Source: Mycolicibacterium novocastrense
GTDB lineage: Bacteria; Actinomycetota; Actinomycetes; Mycobacteriales; Mycobacteriaceae
DNA: 64,000 nucleotides
Direction of reading: 5' to 3'
NCBI RefSeq assembly: GCF_001570485.1
Contig: NZ_BCTA01000086.1
Location: 16,519-80,518 of the forward strand
Shown piece by piece: positions 61,070-64,000 of the stretch (its first letter is position 1; the number at the start of each line of letters is the position of its first letter). Under the pieces are notes generated by a model. The model ran no database searches. It was not told the DNA's origin and was given only the letters and a program-made list of their open reading frames with translations. The translations under genes and the position numbers were made by a program.

Positions 61070-62197
61070 ATGAAGACAAAAGGTGCTCTCATCTGGGAGT
61101 TCAACCAGCCGTGGTCGATCGAGGAGATCGAGATCGGGGACCCCGTCAAGGACGAGGTCAAGGTGCAGATGGAAGCGTCGGGGATGTGCCACTCCGACCA
61201 CCACCTGGTGACCGGCGGCATCCCGATGGCCGGTTTCCCGGTCCTCGGTGGCCACGAGGGCGCGGGCATCGTGACCGAGGTCGGTCCGGGCGTCGAGGAC
61301 CTCAAGCCCGGCGATCACGTCGTGATGTCGTTCATCCCGTCCTGCGGCAACTGTCCGTCGTGTCAGGCCGGCATGCGCAACCTCTGCGATCTCGGCGCCG
61401 GCCTGCTCGGGGGCACCGCGGTCTCCGACGGCACCCACCGTATTCACGCCAAGGGGCAACCCGTCTTCCCGATGACCCTGCTGGGCACGTTCTCGCCCTA
61501 CATGGTCGTGCACAAGAGTTCGGTGGTGAAGATCGACGAGTCGATCCCGTTCGAGGTTGCCTGCCTGGTCGGTTGCGGCATCACCACCGGCTACGGCTCG
61601 GCCGTCCGCAGCGGTGACATCCGGCCCGGTGAGGACGTCGCGATCGTCGGCGTCGGCGGCGTCGGCATGGGCGCTCTGCAGGGCGCCGTCACCGCGGGCG
61701 CGCGTCGCATCTTCGCGATCGACCCGGTGGAGTGGAAGCGTGACCAGGCGCTGAAATTCGGTGCCACACATGCCTATCCGGACTGGGAATCCGCGATGGC
61801 CGGTATCGGCGAGGTCACCTGGGGACTGATGGCCCATAAGGTGATCATCACCGTGGGCGAGTTGCACGGCAAGGACATCGAGAACTACCTCAGCCTGACC
61901 GCCAAGGGCGGCACCTGCGTGGTCACCGCCATCGGCAGCCTGCTCGACACCGAGGTGAACCTCAACCTGGCGATGCTGACCCTGCTGCAGAAGAACCTGC
62001 AGGGCACCATCTTCGGTGGCGGCAACCCCCACTACGACATCCCGCAGCTGCTGTCGATGTACAAGGCCGGCAAGCTGAACCTCGATGACATGGTCACCCG
62101 GCAGTACAAGCTGGAGCAGATCAACGACGGTTACTCCGACATGCTCGAGGGCCGCAACATCCGCGGCGTCATTCGCTACACCGACGACGACCGGTAG
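61070..62197 (+). CDS. adhB: Zinc-dependent medium-chain alcohol dehydrogenase AdhB
   Basis: 375 residues, orthologue of Rv0761c, of the NDMA-dependent alcohol dehydrogenase group. Catalytic zinc ligands in GMCHSDHH and GHEGAGIV; structural zinc lobe CGNCPSCQAGMRNLC. Nucleotide motif AIVGVGGVGMGALQGA, with DP after beta-2 (IFAIDPVEW). It could oxidise alcohols from the P450 pathway. GGAAGG lies 9 nt before the ATG. The 91-nt gap upstream holds its own promoter. Confidence 0.93.
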   Translation: MKTKGALIWEFNQPWSIEEIEIGDPVKDEVKVQMEASGMCHSDHHLVTGGIPMAGFPVLGGHEGAGIVTEVGPGVEDLKPGDHVVMSFIPSCGNCPSCQAGMRNLCDLGAGLLGGTAVSDGTHRIHAKGQPVFPMTLLGTFSPYMVVHKSSVVKIDESIPFEVACLVGCGITTGYGSAVRSGDIRPGEDVAIVGVGGVGMGALQGAVTAGARRIFAIDPVEWKRDQALKFGATHAYPDWESAMAGIGEVTWGLMAHKVIITVGELHGKDIENYLSLTAKGGTCVVTAIGSLLDTEVNLNLAMLTLLQKNLQGTIFGGGNPHYDIPQLLSMYKAGKLNLDDMVTRQYKLEQINDGYSDMLEGRNIRGVIRYTDDDR

Positions 62198-62202
62198 AGG
62201 TC

Positions 62203-62649
62203 ATGTCCCAGGAAACCGTCGAGAAGACACCGGCTTTGGCGGCGTCCCACAATTCGTGGAAATGCGTGCACTCCCACGACAAAGAGGGTTGGTTGGCCCT
62301 GATGGCCGACGACGTCGTCATCGAGGATCCGATCGGGCAGTCGTTCACCAACCCCGACGGCACGGGAATCCGCGGGAAGGAGGCGGTGTCCGGCTTCTAC
62401 GACGCCAACATCGCCTCCAATGACCTGCGGATCACCTGCGAGGAGACGTTCCCCTCCAGTTCTCCGCACGAGGTGGCTCATATCCTGGTGCTGCGCAGCA
62501 AGTTCGACAACGGGACGACCAGCACGGTGCGCGGAGTGTTCACCTACAAGGTCAACGACGCCGGTCTGCTCACGAACCTTCGTGGCTACTGGAACATGGA
62601 CATGATGGAGTTCGGCCAAGCGGGTAGCCAGTCAACGGATGGCAAGTAG
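62203..62649 (+). CDS. SnoaL/ketosteroid-isomerase-like protein (Rv0760c type)
   Basis: 148 residues starting MSQETVEKTPALAASHNSWKCVHSHDKEGWLALMADDVVIEDPIGQSFTNPDGTGIRGKEAVSGFYDANIA. NTF2-like fold; the M. tuberculosis homologue binds steroids and was considered a ketosteroid isomerase-like protein. Lies 5 nt after adhB. Its end overlaps the SDR start by 11 nt, so adhB, this gene and the SDR form one unit. Confidence 0.88.
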   Translation: MSQETVEKTPALAASHNSWKCVHSHDKEGWLALMADDVVIEDPIGQSFTNPDGTGIRGKEAVSGFYDANIASNDLRITCEETFPSSSPHEVAHILVLRSKFDNGTTSTVRGVFTYKVNDAGLLTNLRGYWNMDMMEFGQAGSQSTDGK

Positions 62650-63517
62650 CCCGTCGCTGACCGGGCGGGCCGCTGTCGTCGTCGGCGGATCGCGCGGTGT
62701 GGGGCTGGCGGTGGCCGAACTGCTCGCCGCCCACGGTGCGGGAGTCGTCGTCAACGGCCGTGATGCCCAGGCCGTAACCGAAGCGGCGCAACGGATTCCG
62801 AACGCGCACGGAGTGGCCGGCTCGCCAGCCGATCCCGAAACGGCGGACGCGTTGATCGACACGTGCGTCAGGGAGTTCGGGCGCATCGACATCCTGATCA
62901 ACTGTGCGGGCACGGCCGAACCCGTCGGGTCGTCGATTCTCACGATCACGTCCGGCCAGTTCCGCGAGCTGATCGACGCGCATCTCACTACGACCTTTGA
63001 GACCTGCCGAGCCGCGGCGCCCAGGATGGTCGCTCAGGGCGGAGGTGCGATCGTGAACACGAGCTCGTTCGCGTTCCTCGGCGACTACGGCGGTACGGGG
63101 TATCCGGCGGGCAAGGGCGGCGTCAATGGGCTGACCCTCGCGATCGCCGCCGAGCTGAAGGAGCACGGTGTACGCGCGAACGTCGTCTGCCCCGGGGCCA
63201 GGACGCGGCTCTCCACCGGGCCGGACTACGAGGCCCACATCGCAGACCTCAACCGTCGCGGCCTGCTGGACGAGGTGAGCATGCAAGGCGCCCTCGATGC
63301 CGCGCCGCCGGAGTACGTCGCGCCTACCTACGCCTATCTGGTCAGCGACCTGGCCAAGGACGTGACGGGTCAGATCTTCATCGCCGCAGGCGGGTTCGTG
63401 GGACGCTTCGACAGGCCGACGCCGCCGATCCTCGCCTACCGCGACCATCACGACAGCCCGCCGTGGTCGATCACCGAAATCAGCGAGTTGGCCGGTGGGG
63501 GTCAAGCAGGGCGCTGA
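62639..63517 (+). CDS. Short-chain dehydrogenase downstream of the SnoaL-like gene
   Basis: 292-residue SDR. AAVVVGGSRGVGLAVAELLAAHGAGVVVNGRD, NCAGTAEPVG, catalytic Ser in NTSSFAFLG and Y-P-A-G-K. The NAG-type motif of classical SDRs is replaced by NCAGT. ATG at 62639 overlaps the preceding gene. Substrate unknown. Confidence 0.87.
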   Translation: MASSPSLTGRAAVVVGGSRGVGLAVAELLAAHGAGVVVNGRDAQAVTEAAQRIPNAHGVAGSPADPETADALIDTCVREFGRIDILINCAGTAEPVGSSILTITSGQFRELIDAHLTTTFETCRAAAPRMVAQGGGAIVNTSSFAFLGDYGGTGYPAGKGGVNGLTLAIAAELKEHGVRANVVCPGARTRLSTGPDYEAHIADLNRRGLLDEVSMQGALDAAPPEYVAPTYAYLVSDLAKDVTGQIFIAAGGFVGRFDRPTPPILAYRDHHDSPPWSITEISELAGGGQAGR

Positions 63518-63540
63518 TTTGTCAGACCCCGGTGGCATAC

Positions 63541-63556
63541 TCGAACACATGTTCGA
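63541..63556. promoter_or_regulatory. LexA (SOS) box over the start of the 13E12 gene
   Basis: TCGAAC-ACAT-GTTCGA is an exact match to the mycobacterial SOS box consensus (TCGAAC-N4-GTTCGA). It overlaps the ATG at 63549, so LexA would block transcription or start of translation directly. Confidence 0.85.
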
Positions 63557-63907
63557 GTCGGAGTTCGCGGGTGCTGACGATCGGTCGGTGGTGGCTGCGA
63601 TCGAGGAGTGTGCGCGCGCCGAGGCGGTGTGGGCGGCGCGGCGGTTGGCCGCGGTGGCGGAGTTGACCGCGCGCTACACCGAACCCGATGAGGACCGTGA
63701 TCATTTCGCTGTTGATGGGTGGCGGATGGCCTCGGCGGAGATCTCGGCGGCGATGCGGGTGGGGGATCGGGCCGCTTCGGGCCAGATGTGTATCGCGATG
63801 GCCTTGCGTGAGCGGCTGCCGAAGGTCGCGGCGCTGTTTGTGCGGGGGCAGTTGAGTGCGGGGCTGGTGTCCACGATCACCTGGCGCACCCAGCTGATCG
63901 TGGATTC
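63549..63907 (+). pseudogene. 13E12-family (DUF222) protein, truncated by an insertion element
   Basis: Reading from ATG 63549: MFESEFAGADDRSVVAAIEECARAEAVWAARRLAAVAELTARYTEPDEDRDHFAVDGWRMASAEISAAMRV is typical of DUF222/13E12 proteins, which usually continue into an HNH nuclease domain. After WRTQLIVDS (about residue 120) the frame runs into sequence that looks like the left end of an insertion element. The start is covered by a LexA box, so the broken gene may still be DNA-damage-induced. Confidence 0.8.
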
Positions 63908-64000
63908 TGATCCACCCCGGCGTGTCGGGAGAGTTCTTCCGTTGGGAAGGATGGGCACGTGGGTTCGAAGTCATCGAGGCGGTATCCGGAGGAATTGAAG
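63908..64000 (+). mobile_element. Left end of an IS3-family insertion sequence (runs off the window)
   Basis: The sequence from TGATCCACCCCGGCGTGTCG onward has the look of an IS3-family terminal repeat (TG start, GC-rich) directly inside the DUF222 frame, followed by a ribosome-binding site and an OrfA start. The right end and target duplication lie outside, so family and length are inferred. Confidence 0.7.
63959..64000 (+). CDS. IS3-family transposase OrfA, N-terminal 14 codons
   Basis: GTG start with GGAAGGA about 7 nt upstream, reading MGSKSSRRYPEELK, a typical opening of IS3-family OrfA helix-turn-helix proteins. Only 14 codons are inside the window. Confidence 0.65.
   Translation, partial: MGSKSSRRYPEELK

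Overview
The window is a GC-rich (about 65-70 percent G+C), densely coded stretch of a mycobacterial chromosome, most likely a fast-growing Mycolicibacterium. Mycothiol synthase, LmeA, the GlnR-type regulator, an MCE protein, CYP51/CYP123/CYP126, a DyP peroxidase-encapsulin pair, 13E12 (DUF222) proteins and apparently leaderless GTG starts all point there. From memory, the gene order follows the M. tuberculosis Rv0820-to-Rv0760c region read backwards, with species-specific insertions and losses. Products are inferred from recognisable motifs and synteny; no database search was possible.

Layout. 1-2061: 5' part of pstC and complete pstS behind a direct-repeat Pho/RegX3-type box. 2062-5127: glnR-mshD (minus, 4-nt overlap) diverging from lmeA-thiX. 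5157-8195: a sulfur operon opened by a cysteine-codon leader peptide, then DUF4395, the sulfurtransferase cysA2 and DUF1416 sseC2, followed by a 32-residue membrane peptide coupled to a nitrobindin-like gene and a lipoprotein gene. 8192-9366: an amino-acid-type binding lipoprotein preceded by about 260 nt of unassigned, structured leader. 9367-30595: pabC, ygfZ-like, DUF3073, purM, a cupin, an epimerase, purF, a broken DoxX-family gene, an SCP-like gene, an orphan mce gene, an SDR, a CAAX protease, a membrane hydrolase, purL, a serine hydrolase, a VOC protein, an M18 peptidase, the DyP-encapsulin pair, purQ, purS and a secreted protein. 30642-48761: a metallo-hydrolase, a flavoprotein, a deacetylase-like protein, glutathione peroxidase, TetR, oligopeptidase B, purC, a membrane protein, an AbiEi/DUF559 protein, DUF1707, a TDT transporter, cyp126, purB, DUF429, an amino-acid permease, TetR, a Tat esterase and purD. 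48821-54534: a P450-TetR pair, a small EspA/EspE-like protein, and an oxidative operon with one unrecognised 411-residue protein. 54617-62649: aldA diverging from tetR-cyp123-SDR-cyp51-ferredoxin-(Rv0762c-like), then adhB and a SnoaL-like protein. 62639-64000: an SDR, then a LexA-boxed 13E12 gene cut by the left end of an IS3-family element that runs out of the window.

How the parts work together. Eight purine-pathway genes (purM, F, L, Q, S, C, B, D) all lie on the minus strand, scattered over 37 kb and often overlapping unrelated genes by 1-4 nt. PurS, PurL and PurQ would form the multi-subunit FGAM synthetase. The sterol/xenobiotic block carries four P450s (CYP126, a CYP125/CYP142-like enzyme, CYP123 and CYP51) plus a dedicated 3Fe-4S ferredoxin and several dehydrogenases. 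A pair of matching GGACA-N2-TGTCC palindromes suggests that the local TetR controls both aldA and its own cyp operon.

The observations most worth follow-up are: the structured leader/sRNA at 9050-9345 with mutually exclusive hairpins; the poly-cysteine leader whose Cys codons can pair with the next ribosome-binding site; the paired TetR operators; the EspA/EspE-like orphan with a perfect palindrome over its start; and the unrecognised protein at 51257-52492.
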